Assembly (NCBI GenBank): GCA_028287895.1
Contig: JAQBOV010000029.1
Coordinates: forward strand, 119,685-183,684
Origin: Mucilaginibacter sp.
Lineage (GTDB): Bacteria > Bacteroidota > Bacteroidia > Sphingobacteriales > Sphingobacteriaceae
DNA: 64,000 bases
Direction: 5' to 3'
Under the pieces are notes generated by a model. The model ran no database searches. It was given only the letters and a program-made list of their open reading frames with translations, and had not been told where the DNA came from. The position numbers were made by a program, and so were the translations under genes. This document shows, piece by piece, positions 8,413 through 15,437 of the stretch. How positions within the stretch are numbered: position 1 is the stretch's first letter; the number at the start of each line of letters is the position of its first letter.

Positions 8413-9282
8413 ATGACTTCCAGACGTTCATTTTTGAAAACTTCAGCTGTGCTTTCAGCCGGACTGTTAGTGGCACCCCAGTTATTTGCTTATGATAAAA
8501 AATATATCGGGCTGCAATTGTATACCGTGCGTGATGCGATGGGTAAAGATGCGGCGGGCACTTTGGCCAAAGTAGCACAAATAGGCTATAACTCGGTTGA
8601 AGCCGGTTACGCCAACGGGAAATTTTACGGACTTGATGGCAAGGCTTTCGGAGCGCTTTTAAAACAAAACAACCTGATTATGCCAAGCTGCCATTACCAG
8701 CTTGGCGAGGCGAGTGCCACAGCGAAGGGTACCATATTAAATGGCTGGGATAAGGCCGTTGATGATGCTGCCGCAGTGGGATTAAAATACATGGTTTGTG
8801 CATGGCTGGCCCCATCAGAACGCGGAAGCCTTGATCACTACAAGAAACTGGCGGAAGATTTTAACAAAGCCGGACAGGCCTGTAAAAAAGCGGGTATACA
8901 ATTTTGCTACCATAACCACGATTTTGAATTTATACAGGAAGATGGTAAATATCCGTATCAAACCTTGCTGGATAATTCAGATAAAAACCTGGTAAAGATG
9001 GAAATTGACCTTTACTGGCTCACTAAAGCTAAACAGGATCCCATTGCCCTTATAGAAAAACATCCGGGCAGGTTCCCCTTGTGGCACATAAAGGATATGG
9101 ATAACACATCCAAACAAATGTTTACCGAAGTAGGCAACGGAGTTATTGATTTTAAGAAGATATTCACCCATTCAGATAAAGCGGGTCTCAAATATTTCTT
9201 TGTTGAACAGGACATTTGCCCGGGCAATCCGTTTGACAGCATTTCCCAAAGCATTACTTACATTAAAAAGAACCTGGTATAA
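8413..9282 (+). CDS. Secreted sugar phosphate isomerase/epimerase-like TIM barrel
   Basis: A xylose-isomerase-like TIM-barrel protein. The ATG at 8413 (MTSRRSFLKT) is chosen because it opens a Tat-type signal; an upstream in-frame ATG at 8374 would put 13 non-signal residues before it. Barrel landmarks are GYNSVEAGYANG, the metal-site stretches YHNHDFEF and EIDLYWL, then HIKDMD and the closing GNGVIDF. The acidic and His residues of the metal centre appear intact, so it is probably active on a sugar or polyol in the periplasm. About 290 residues, normal for the exported subgroup. It probably shares regulation with the NIPSNAP gene upstream. The substrate is unknown. Confidence 0.85.
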   Translation: MTSRRSFLKTSAVLSAGLLVAPQLFAYDKKYIGLQLYTVRDAMGKDAAGTLAKVAQIGYNSVEAGYANGKFYGLDGKAFGALLKQNNLIMPSCHYQLGEASATAKGTILNGWDKAVDDAAAVGLKYMVCAWLAPSERGSLDHYKKLAEDFNKAGQACKKAGIQFCYHNHDFEFIQEDGKYPYQTLLDNSDKNLVKMEIDLYWLTKAKQDPIALIEKHPGRFPLWHIKDMDNTSKQMFTEVGNGVIDFKKIFTHSDKAGLKYFFVEQDICPGNPFDSISQSITYIKKNLV

Positions 9283-9311
9283 ATCTGGTTCCCTGAGCAC
9301 AGGGTTCAATT

Positions 9312-9353
9312 CTTAGTGCCCTGTCGGTATAAATAACCACAGAGGGCACTAAG
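9312..9353. repeat. Inverted repeat, 11-bp perfect arms
   Basis: CTTAGTGCCCT (9312-9322) is mirrored by AGGGCACTAAG (9343-9353) with a 20-nt loop, followed by TTTTCACGAAGAACACAG. The right half resembles the gap at 41209-41255 (ACCACGAAGGTCATTAAG then TTTTTTCACAAAGAGCATTAAG), so this is probably a dispersed repeat. Lying between convergent genes it may also end transcription, although there is no long T run. Confidence 0.55.
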
Positions 9354-9422
9354 ATTTTCACGAAGAACACAGCGTTTATTTTTGTGCCCGGTACGTTTAA
9401 GCCACTATAAAATTAAGCGGTA

Positions 9423-10763
9423 TCAATGCATTGTTAAAGTATGCTCTATTTGTTCCAGTGATTTCCCTTTGGTTTCCGGCATTATCTTCCAGACAAACAT
9501 CAGCTGCAACACCATCATCACCGTGAAGAATAAAAAGGTGCCGCCACCACCCATCTTTTCGGCAAAATAAGGGAATGAGAAAGTGATAAGCGCCGCCATC
9601 ACCCAATGTGTTAAACTACCAAGCGTTTGACCTTTTGCCCTCACCTGGTTGGGGAATATCTCGGATATAAACACCCAAATAACCGCACCTTGCGAAAAGG
9701 CAAAGAAAGCCATAAAACAAACTAAAGAACCGGTTACATAATACCCACTAAAGTTCTTTGTAAAAAACGAGTAAGAAACCAGTCCCAAAGTAAATATCAG
9801 CCCGAAAGAACCGATCAGCATGAGCTTTCGTCTGCCGGTGCTATCAATAAACTTAATGGCAAGAACGGTAAAAATAAAGTTGATCACACCCAGATAGGTG
9901 GTTGAAAGTAGCGAGTCGTTCTTGCTAAAACCGGTCATTTCGAAAATGCGCGGTGCATAATACATAATGGCATTGATACCCGATACCTGGTTAAAAAATG
10001 CAAACAGGATAGCCAGCATTGCCTGGAAACGATAACGCCTGGTAAAAATATCCTCGCCGCCCTCGTCTTTTGCATCCTCAGCATTACTATTGATAATATT
10101 TGCAAAGTCCTGTTCATATCCTTCAGGATTGATCACTTTCAGCACCCGTTTAGCTTCATCATGGTTTGACTTGTGCAGCATAAGCCAGCGGGGGCTTTCG
10201 GGTACAAACCGTAATAATATTAAGAATGCCAACGAAGGTACTGCCATCACACCCAGCATATAACGCCATGAATCAGGTAAGTTTTGCCCTACAAGCCCTA
10301 TCACATAATTGGACACAAAGGCAATCAGGATACCTAAAACAATATTTAGCTGAAAAAGTATGACCAGGCGCCCGCGGGATTTTGCAGGCGATATTTCAGA
10401 GATATAGATCGGTGCGGTAACGGATGAGGCGCCTATACCCAGTCCGCCAATAAATCGTAATACCATAAACAGGTACCAGTTTGTCGCCAGGGCAGTACCC
10501 AATGATGAAAACAAAAATATAAATGCAATGATCAAAAGTGTCTTTTTACGACCCAGCATGTCGGCAGGTATACGGCCAAGGAGCGCACCAAAAACAGTCC
10601 CGATTATGGCAATCGAGATGGTCAAACCATGCAGCTTAACACCAAGGCCCCAATACGCCTGGATAGCCTTTTCAGCGCCGGAGATCACCGCAGTGTCAAA
10701 GCCAAACAGGAAGCCGCCAAGGGCCATGATCACTGACCATACAATAACTTTTCTTTGAATCAT
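9423..10763 (-). CDS. Sugar porter family MFS transporter
   Basis: A 12-helix inner-membrane sugar:proton symporter of the XylE/GalP type, 446 residues. Family marks are present in order: GRKKTLL after TM2, the RFIGGLGIGASS helix, SPAKSRGRLV after TM4, PESPRWLM after TM6, QVSGINAIMYYAPRIF in TM7, GRRKLML after TM8 and PETKGKSLEQIE at the C-terminus. All sugar-porter signature loops are intact, so it should transport a monosaccharide. A -7-like box TATATTTG is visible on the minus strand at 10793-10800, 30 nt before the start. It may be co-transcribed with the ABM gene upstream, but 311 structured bases separate them. Confidence 0.92.
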   Translation of the reverse strand: MIQRKVIVWSVIMALGGFLFGFDTAVISGAEKAIQAYWGLGVKLHGLTISIAIIGTVFGALLGRIPADMLGRKKTLLIIAFIFLFSSLGTALATNWYLFMVLRFIGGLGIGASSVTAPIYISEISPAKSRGRLVILFQLNIVLGILIAFVSNYVIGLVGQNLPDSWRYMLGVMAVPSLAFLILLRFVPESPRWLMLHKSNHDEAKRVLKVINPEGYEQDFANIINSNAEDAKDEGGEDIFTRRYRFQAMLAILFAFFNQVSGINAIMYYAPRIFEMTGFSKNDSLLSTTYLGVINFIFTVLAIKFIDSTGRRKLMLIGSFGLIFTLGLVSYSFFTKNFSGYYVTGSLVCFMAFFAFSQGAVIWVFISEIFPNQVRAKGQTLGSLTHWVMAALITFSFPYFAEKMGGGGTFLFFTVMMVLQLMFVWKIMPETKGKSLEQIEHTLTMH

Positions 10764-11074
10764 AAAATAAGAGGTTTATAATGAAGGTTTACCAAATATA
10801 AATTTATTTTGATAGGATGGCCTTTTGATTGTACAAATCTTAAATAAAAATTCCCCCGCTCTCCCAGGCAGCAAAGCGGCAGGCAGTATATTCCCATTAA
10901 TGCCACATACCGCCCCTTTGGCTTACCGCTTTGTGGATCCACCAAAACGCAAAATTGCCCTGTTAAGGGCTACCCTTAAATCAGGTAACCCCAAACAGGG
11001 CAAAACAATTATTTTTATATCCAATTCTGCAGAGCGGTAACCCTGCAGGCACGAGAACTGCAACCGCAGATAGC
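10764..11074. other. Structured intergenic region with nested stem-loops
   Basis: There is no supportable gene. Inverted repeats are dense: CAAAGCGG (about 10870) pairs with CCGCTTTG (about 10926); GCCCTGTT (10957-10964) pairs with AACAGGGC (10994-11001) and encloses a second hairpin AAGGG/CCCTT (10965-10969 with 10973-10977). A minus-strand -7 box for the sugar porter lies at 10793-10800. This may be a repeat element or a structured leader for the porter gene. Confidence 0.5.
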
Positions 11075-11368
11075 TTATTTGGCTGCCAGTATGGTCAGCT
11101 TTTCTATGACCGGTGGCCGGGCAAGCAGCCGGTCCGCATTAGCCATTAACGCCTTTGCTATGGCGCCTGACAGGTGTGCTTCCCTGCCTTCTTCGGCCTC
11201 AAATGTGTCGAAAATACCAAAGGTCGATTCGTCAATTTGCCATGCGTACCAGCTCACCGTATCCGGCTCGCCTTCGGCCAAAGGCAATGCACTTTTCAAA
11301 AAGTCTGCTACTTCCCGTTCCTTACCCGGCTTGGCTTCAAGCCTGGCTAATAATGCTAATTCTACCAT
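11075..11368 (-). CDS. ABM-domain putative quinol monooxygenase
   Basis: A 97-residue single-domain protein of the antibiotic biosynthesis monooxygenase (YgiN-like) fold, a dimeric ferredoxin-like barrel. It starts with VELALLARLEAKPGKEREVADFL, has the central SWYAWQIDESTFGIFDTF strands and ends VIEKLTILAAK, all as in the family. Such proteins oxidise quinols or detoxify small aldehydes and quinones without cofactor. Length is complete and there is no signal peptide, so it acts in the cytoplasm. No redox partner lies next to it. Confidence 0.82.
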   Translation of the reverse strand: MVELALLARLEAKPGKEREVADFLKSALPLAEGEPDTVSWYAWQIDESTFGIFDTFEAEEGREAHLSGAIAKALMANADRLLARPPVIEKLTILAAK

Positions 11369-11586
11369 TTTATTTGTTTTTTAATTACACATCGAATAAC
11401 AGGTTTAAGCAACAGAAGTTGTTAACAGATTTGTCATTTTTACCAAGACGATTAAATTATTGCACAAAATTTATTTTGTAGGCATGAAGGCAGAATATTC
11501 AGACCTGAAATACCTAATAAACCCGAAGGCGGTTAAAACAAATATTCAGTAAATGCTGTATTTACTGGTAACCAAACAACCAGGTA

Positions 11587-12108
11587 ATGAAATATGCATT
11601 CATAATGGGATCAAATTCATTTATAGTTCCCGGCAATACGCTGATATTTACGGATGACGGCCGGTCCGCTCAATTTTTGAAGATCACCTCTATTTATCAT
11701 GACAGGCCCCCCGGCCAGGGGCAATCCTCTTTAACAGTTGATTTGGATATTAAAGATACCGAGGGGCATCCCCTTCAATTACAGGGGCATAACCCCGCAA
11801 ATGCAGCAGGGTTTAAAATAACTGAACAACGCGACAGGGTGCTGGTAACAAAACCCGACGGCACTACAGTTATCGATGTACATCAATTGGATGATAAATC
11901 AGCTTTAAAACTGGAACACAATATCATTGCCGAGCTGGAGGCATTTGCCCCAGTGGTGGTGATCCGGATCAGAGGAAATTTCATGATCAACCAACTACAT
12001 ATTGAAATTGATAACGAAAAGCTGTTCGTCAATGGTAACTCGTATGCTAACTCCACGCTTACGGGGAAAACATGCCTGCAGTTTACAACTGAGGGCGTGG
12101 TAGTCTAG
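11587..12108 (+). CDS. Hypothetical protein, 173 aa, beta-rich
   Basis: I do not recognise this family. The protein is 173 residues, without signal peptide, and nearly all beta strand by appearance (FIVPGNTLIF, QSSLTVDLDI, DRVLVTKPDG, APVVVIRIRG, QLHIEIDNEKLFVNGN), which suggests a beta-sandwich or short beta-helix. The ATG at 11605 (MGSNSF) is an alternative start. A 22-codon reading frame begins 100 bp upstream at 11484 but I do not count it as a gene. It is bounded by convergent DUF3810 on the right. Function unknown. Confidence 0.6.
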   Translation: MKYAFIMGSNSFIVPGNTLIFTDDGRSAQFLKITSIYHDRPPGQGQSSLTVDLDIKDTEGHPLQLQGHNPANAAGFKITEQRDRVLVTKPDGTTVIDVHQLDDKSALKLEHNIIAELEAFAPVVVIRIRGNFMINQLHIEIDNEKLFVNGNSYANSTLTGKTCLQFTTEGVVV

Positions 12109-12214
12109 CTCGATAACAACCAAGAAAAATATGAAGGGTTTAAAAAACATAGGAGATAGCCCGAAAGCAGTCGTCCTGTTGGCTCTTGATTTGCTCTTAA
12201 TCAGGATCTAGTAA

Positions 12215-13309
12215 CTAATGAACCAAATTATTTTTTTTATACCAGCCCATTACCAGTCTTACCATCTGGTTATAAGTATTTAAACCCTGGGGTTGGTTAT
12301 TTGCTTTCAGAAAATCATCATAAAACAAACTGCTCAATACACCTAGTTTACCTTCATAGGATAACCAGTATTTCCTTTCCGTTTTAAAATCATTCAAAAC
12401 AGGCTGAGAAATATTCTTCCGCAGCTCCTTGCGCGCAATACTGTCCTGGCGGCGGAGGGCGAACATAAACTCCTGCACACCGAGGTAGTAGGCCGAATAA
12501 CGCAAAAGGCGGTCGTGCGAATGTATACCTGCCATAAAACCAGCAAAATCAGCCTCGTCTTCCGGCCCAAAACCCATTTGGTGCGACATCTCGTGACAAG
12601 CTACAAAGGGTTTTAAAAATACAGGCATCTGATAATTGATCTGCGCTTCGCCGGTAAAGGGATTGTAATATCCCGAAGTGCCCAGGTAATTCAGCAGCGT
12701 TGACAGGATAGACGGCTTAATGTCCGGCTTGTAAGTGTAAAAGCCCTTAGCATTAGCTGAAAGAGCCGTGACAGCGGTGACAGCAGTATGGTAAATATTT
12801 TTATTGTCTTGCCCGAGGTCGGCCGTTGTGACCCTGGTGCGGCAATTATTGGCGCTATCGATCAGCATGGAGGTAACCGATTTAAGATCAGCAGTGGTGT
12901 ATCCGCTGTCAGGAAGGTTTAACCGTTCAGCTGCAGAGGGCCTGAAATAATTCATCCCCCAAAACAGATAAAAACCAAGTATAAAAACCTGTATCCCAAT
13001 AGTTAAACCAAGTAAAAAAATGCCAAACGATCTCCACTGGCGCTTAATTAACAGCCTGGTCAGCTTTATAGCCGAATAAACCAGGCAGCCGATAACAAAG
13101 AGGTAAACCAGGTCGCCAATGCTAAAAGGGAACAGGTTAAACACCGGGTGAAAAACATAGCAAATTCCCCGGTAGAAGCCTTTTGAGTAATAGTGCTCGA
13201 TAAAGTCCGGGTGATTGGAAATAAGTATCAGTATAAATATGACCAATGCGAGCAGTAATACCGCAATTATCCTTGATCTGATGGAATTCCTTTTAAAGCC
13301 GCTGGTCAT
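12215..13309 (-). CDS. DUF3810 membrane zincin-like protein
   Basis: A Bacteroidota-typical DUF3810 protein of 364 residues. The N-terminal third has three membrane helices (about 13-31, 64-82, 94-120); the rest faces one side. It carries a zincin-type HEMSH motif (H239, E240, H243) followed nine residues on by E252 in GPEDEADF, as in metallopeptidases whose third ligand is an acidic residue. This supports a membrane-anchored metalloprotease, although the family has no proven activity that I know. A strong hairpin terminator (13347-13387) separates it from the DUF2911 gene, so it likely has its own promoter. Confidence 0.85.
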   Translation of the reverse strand: MTSGFKRNSIRSRIIAVLLLALVIFILILISNHPDFIEHYYSKGFYRGICYVFHPVFNLFPFSIGDLVYLFVIGCLVYSAIKLTRLLIKRQWRSFGIFLLGLTIGIQVFILGFYLFWGMNYFRPSAAERLNLPDSGYTTADLKSVTSMLIDSANNCRTRVTTADLGQDNKNIYHTAVTAVTALSANAKGFYTYKPDIKPSILSTLLNYLGTSGYYNPFTGEAQINYQMPVFLKPFVACHEMSHQMGFGPEDEADFAGFMAGIHSHDRLLRYSAYYLGVQEFMFALRRQDSIARKELRKNISQPVLNDFKTERKYWLSYEGKLGVLSSLFYDDFLKANNQPQGLNTYNQMVRLVMGWYKKNNLVH

Positions 13310-13346
13310 TGATGCAAATATAATGGATAGGATTAGTCCGCAAATT

Positions 13347-13387
13347 AAAAGGCTCCCTGGTAATTAGTAATTACCAGGGAGCCTTTT
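13347..13387 (-). terminator. Perfect 20-bp inverted repeat terminator
   Basis: AAAAGGCTCCCTGGTAATTA (13347-13366) is exactly mirrored at 13368-13387 around a single G, giving a long stem flanked by A and T runs on both strands. It lies just downstream of the DUF2911 gene (minus strand), whose transcription it should stop; it would work in both directions. Confidence 0.85.
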
Positions 13388-13407
13388 TAATAATTCCGCT
13401 TTATTTT

Positions 13408-13941
13408 TTATTTAATCGTAACAGGCACAGCCAGGTTTTCCCAAAGTATAACAAAACCGTTGCTATTCAGCTCAATTTTAAATCTTTCATTAAACGTTTT
13501 CGATTTCATCGGCTTAACAGTGGTTACCAGCACCTCTTTTGACGGATCGTCAGTTGTGGATCCATCCATTTTTATTCCCCATTGCCCGGTTTGTGAATTA
13601 AAGATCACTTTCCATTCTTTTTCTCCCGGATTAGTATACAAGCTATACTTGCCCGCAGGTAAGGTTTTACCACCTATTTTAATATCCTTACTGGTCTGAA
13701 ACAGCGTAGCCTCGTTAGCGCCCGTTCTCCAAACTTTCTCATAAGGTACCAGTCCGCCCCATATCTTTCTCCCTTTTACAGACGGACTGTGGTAAGTGAT
13801 CTTGATTGTTGAACCTGCAACTGTGCCGCTAACGCTGTCTGCAGGGCTCGCCTGCGGCTTTTTTTGCCCAAAGGCAATCGTTGATACTAAAAGGGCCATC
13901 GTAAACGAGGATAGCTTCTTTAATTGTAATAACTTTCTCAT
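13408..13941 (-). CDS. DUF2911 secreted protein
   Basis: A secreted 177-residue DUF2911 protein. Signal peptide at about 1-25 (MALLVSTIAFGQ). The conserved core is complete: ITYHSPSVKGRKIWGGLVPY split around residues 49-68, then KVWRTGANEAT, GGKTLPAGKYSLY and WKVIFNSQTGQWG. This is a small beta-sandwich domain common in Bacteroidota and often attached to larger proteins; its biochemical role is not known. Transcription ends at the adjacent 20-bp hairpin. Confidence 0.88.
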   Translation of the reverse strand: MRKLLQLKKLSSFTMALLVSTIAFGQKKPQASPADSVSGTVAGSTIKITYHSPSVKGRKIWGGLVPYEKVWRTGANEATLFQTSKDIKIGGKTLPAGKYSLYTNPGEKEWKVIFNSQTGQWGIKMDGSTTDDPSKEVLVTTVKPMKSKTFNERFKIELNSNGFVILWENLAVPVTIK

Positions 13942-14128
13942 GGTAAGTTTTTAAATTGATTTGGTATAAAGATATGTTGAAATTTTGGATGATAAAATAG
14001 GCAAAGGCCACGGTTACGGTAATACCGCCCCGGTACCATAAAACCAATTTGTTACGCAAATGTTTTAATTTAAGATTCACATTACAATTCGGAATTGACC
14101 GAAAGGTTAAACAATTGTTGTGAGTTGG

Positions 14129-14157
14129 GCTCCTGCTGTAATGGCGGGGGCTTTTTT
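14129..14157 (+). terminator. Orphan plus-strand terminator hairpin
   Basis: GCTCCTGC (14129-14136) can pair fully with GCGGGGGC (14144-14151), counting two G-U pairs, around loop TGTAATG, followed by six T. No plus-strand gene precedes it, since 12215-13941 is all minus strand. Either a small RNA from the 13942-14128 interval ends here, or the match is by chance. Confidence 0.5.
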
Positions 14158-14274
14158 ATGACCGGCTTGCGCTGTGTCAATCAAAAGAAATCATTTTACT
14201 CCGGATAACCTGGTAATAAATACTTATATTTCGTAATAATTAATTATTTCATTAAAAATAAGTATATTTAATTT

Positions 14275-14553
14275 TTGCGATATATTCAATTAATAAACAT
14301 TTACCTGTATAAAACTTTGGATATTGAGATTTTCACATTGCTGAGAGAACAAGCAATTGAAGTATATGCCCTATTGCTTGCCGTTCGCGACTTCGCTTCG
14401 GGAAAAGGACTGCAAAATGATGTGGAAAGAATAAACGCTTCCATAGCCGAGCATCAGCATATCCTGTCATTGGCAAACAATCAGCTATCCGACCTTAAGA
14501 AGTTTGAAACGAAAAACCGGATAGGTTTTTTTGACACGATTAAAACCCTGTAA
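14275..14553 (+). CDS. Small helical hypothetical protein
   Basis: A possible gene of 92 residues with no recognisable family. It looks entirely alpha-helical (EIFTLLREQAIEVYALLLAVRDFA, split by GKG, then a heptad-like stretch up to LSDLKKFE), which could be a short coiled coil. The weak point is the start: there is no ATG anywhere in the frame, and the reading relies on TTG at 14275 without a clear ribosome site. It precedes a lone receiver-domain protein by about 290 bp, with a repeat element between them. It could be a true gene with a rare start or a truncated remnant. Confidence 0.4.
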   Translation: MRYIQLINIYLYKTLDIEIFTLLREQAIEVYALLLAVRDFASGKGLQNDVERINASIAEHQHILSLANNQLSDLKKFETKNRIGFFDTIKTL

Positions 14554-14556
14554 TAC

Positions 14557-14698
14557 AACACCAATAAATCGCCATAATGCGTTGGTTACCATCCGTATTA
14601 AATTGACCTCGGTATGCTGGCATGATGTTGGCAGGTATATTAACAGCAATACGGCGATGAAACGGCCTGATATACTTAAATAGTCTGGTATTGGTGTT
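14557..14698. repeat. MITE-like element, 10-bp terminal inverted repeats
   Basis: AACACCAATA (14557-14566) is exactly inverted as TATTGGTGTT (14689-14698), 142 bp end to end. Inner segments ATCGCCATAATGC and (inverted) ATCGCCGTATTGC also correspond, so the whole segment can fold back imperfectly. It contains no gene. The rest of the gap to 14845 shows nothing definite. No clear target-site duplication was seen. Confidence 0.45.
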
Positions 14699-14845
14699 CT
14701 TTACGGATTTTTTACCGCCGGTGAGAAAAATGTACTTAAAAATTGGGGCGAAATATTCCCGATATGTTATTTTTACTTTCCCGGCTATCAATTACATTTA
14801 TTTTGTGAACTCCGGTTCATTTTGTTGCACCTAATCTAAACCAAT

Positions 14846-15262
14846 ATGTCAAAGCTTGTAATAATTGACGACGACCCGATCCATCACAAGATCATACAAT
14901 TTATGCTGACAAAAAATGAGTTGGCAAAAGAAACAACGTATACTTTTGACGGCAAGCTGGTGCTCGACTATTTAGAGGAAAACCGGATGAAGATAAGTGC
15001 GCTCCCTGATTTTATATTCCTCGACCTGTATATGCCCAACAATAGCGGCTGGGATTTTTTGAATGGATTTCAGAAAATTTATAAAAGCCTGAAAAAAGAC
15101 ATCCAGATTTATGTGGTTTCGTCATCCATTTTCCAGATGGACATTAATCGTTCAAAAGGATATCCTTTTGTTACCAACTACATCACAAAGCCTTTAATGA
15201 AAAATGTTTTTGATAATATCAGGGGCAGAAATTTAAAGCTATCACTTGCGCAGCTTAACTGA
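14846..15262 (+). CDS. Stand-alone response regulator receiver protein
   Basis: A CheY-like single receiver domain, 138 residues, with no output domain. The acidic pocket is IIDDDP (Asp8-10), the phospho-acceptor is Asp60 in FLDLYMP, the switch Ser is in VSSS (92-94) and the conserved Lys is 115 in TKP. All are intact, so it should be phosphorylated by a histidine kinase. Lone receivers of this form, often with the LYMP signature, are numerous in Bacteroidota and act through protein contacts or in phosphorelays. No kinase is adjacent. A good hairpin terminator follows at 15292. Confidence 0.9.
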   Translation: MSKLVIIDDDPIHHKIIQFMLTKNELAKETTYTFDGKLVLDYLEENRMKISALPDFIFLDLYMPNNSGWDFLNGFQKIYKSLKKDIQIYVVSSSIFQMDINRSKGYPFVTNYITKPLMKNVFDNIRGRNLKLSLAQLN

Positions 15263-15291
15263 GTACACATTCATCTAACCATGCATATCAT

Positions 15292-15330
15292 AAAATACCT
15301 TACCGGATCCGGCAGGGTATTTTTATTTTT
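15292..15330 (+). terminator. Rho-independent terminator after the receiver gene
   Basis: AAAATACC (15292-15299) pairs with GGTATTTT (15316-15323), enclosing the palindrome CCGGATCCGG, and is followed by a T-rich tract (TTATTTTT). It sits 30 bp after the receiver stop codon. Confidence 0.75.
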
Positions 15331-15437
15331 ATCCCGCTTCGGCTCCGATAAGCTATCACCGGATATATTAACTTAATAATAAACGATGTACTTTTGGCTG
15401 CCGGGTGAATACCTGCCTGAATGAATATTGCTATGAA

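Noticed and set aside
11484-11552. 22-codon frame upstream of the 173-aa gene
   Set aside because: Too short, no conserved motif; may be leader sequence only.
12132-12215. 27-codon frame MKGLKNIGDS... after the 173-aa gene
   Set aside because: Too short and without support beyond an ATG.
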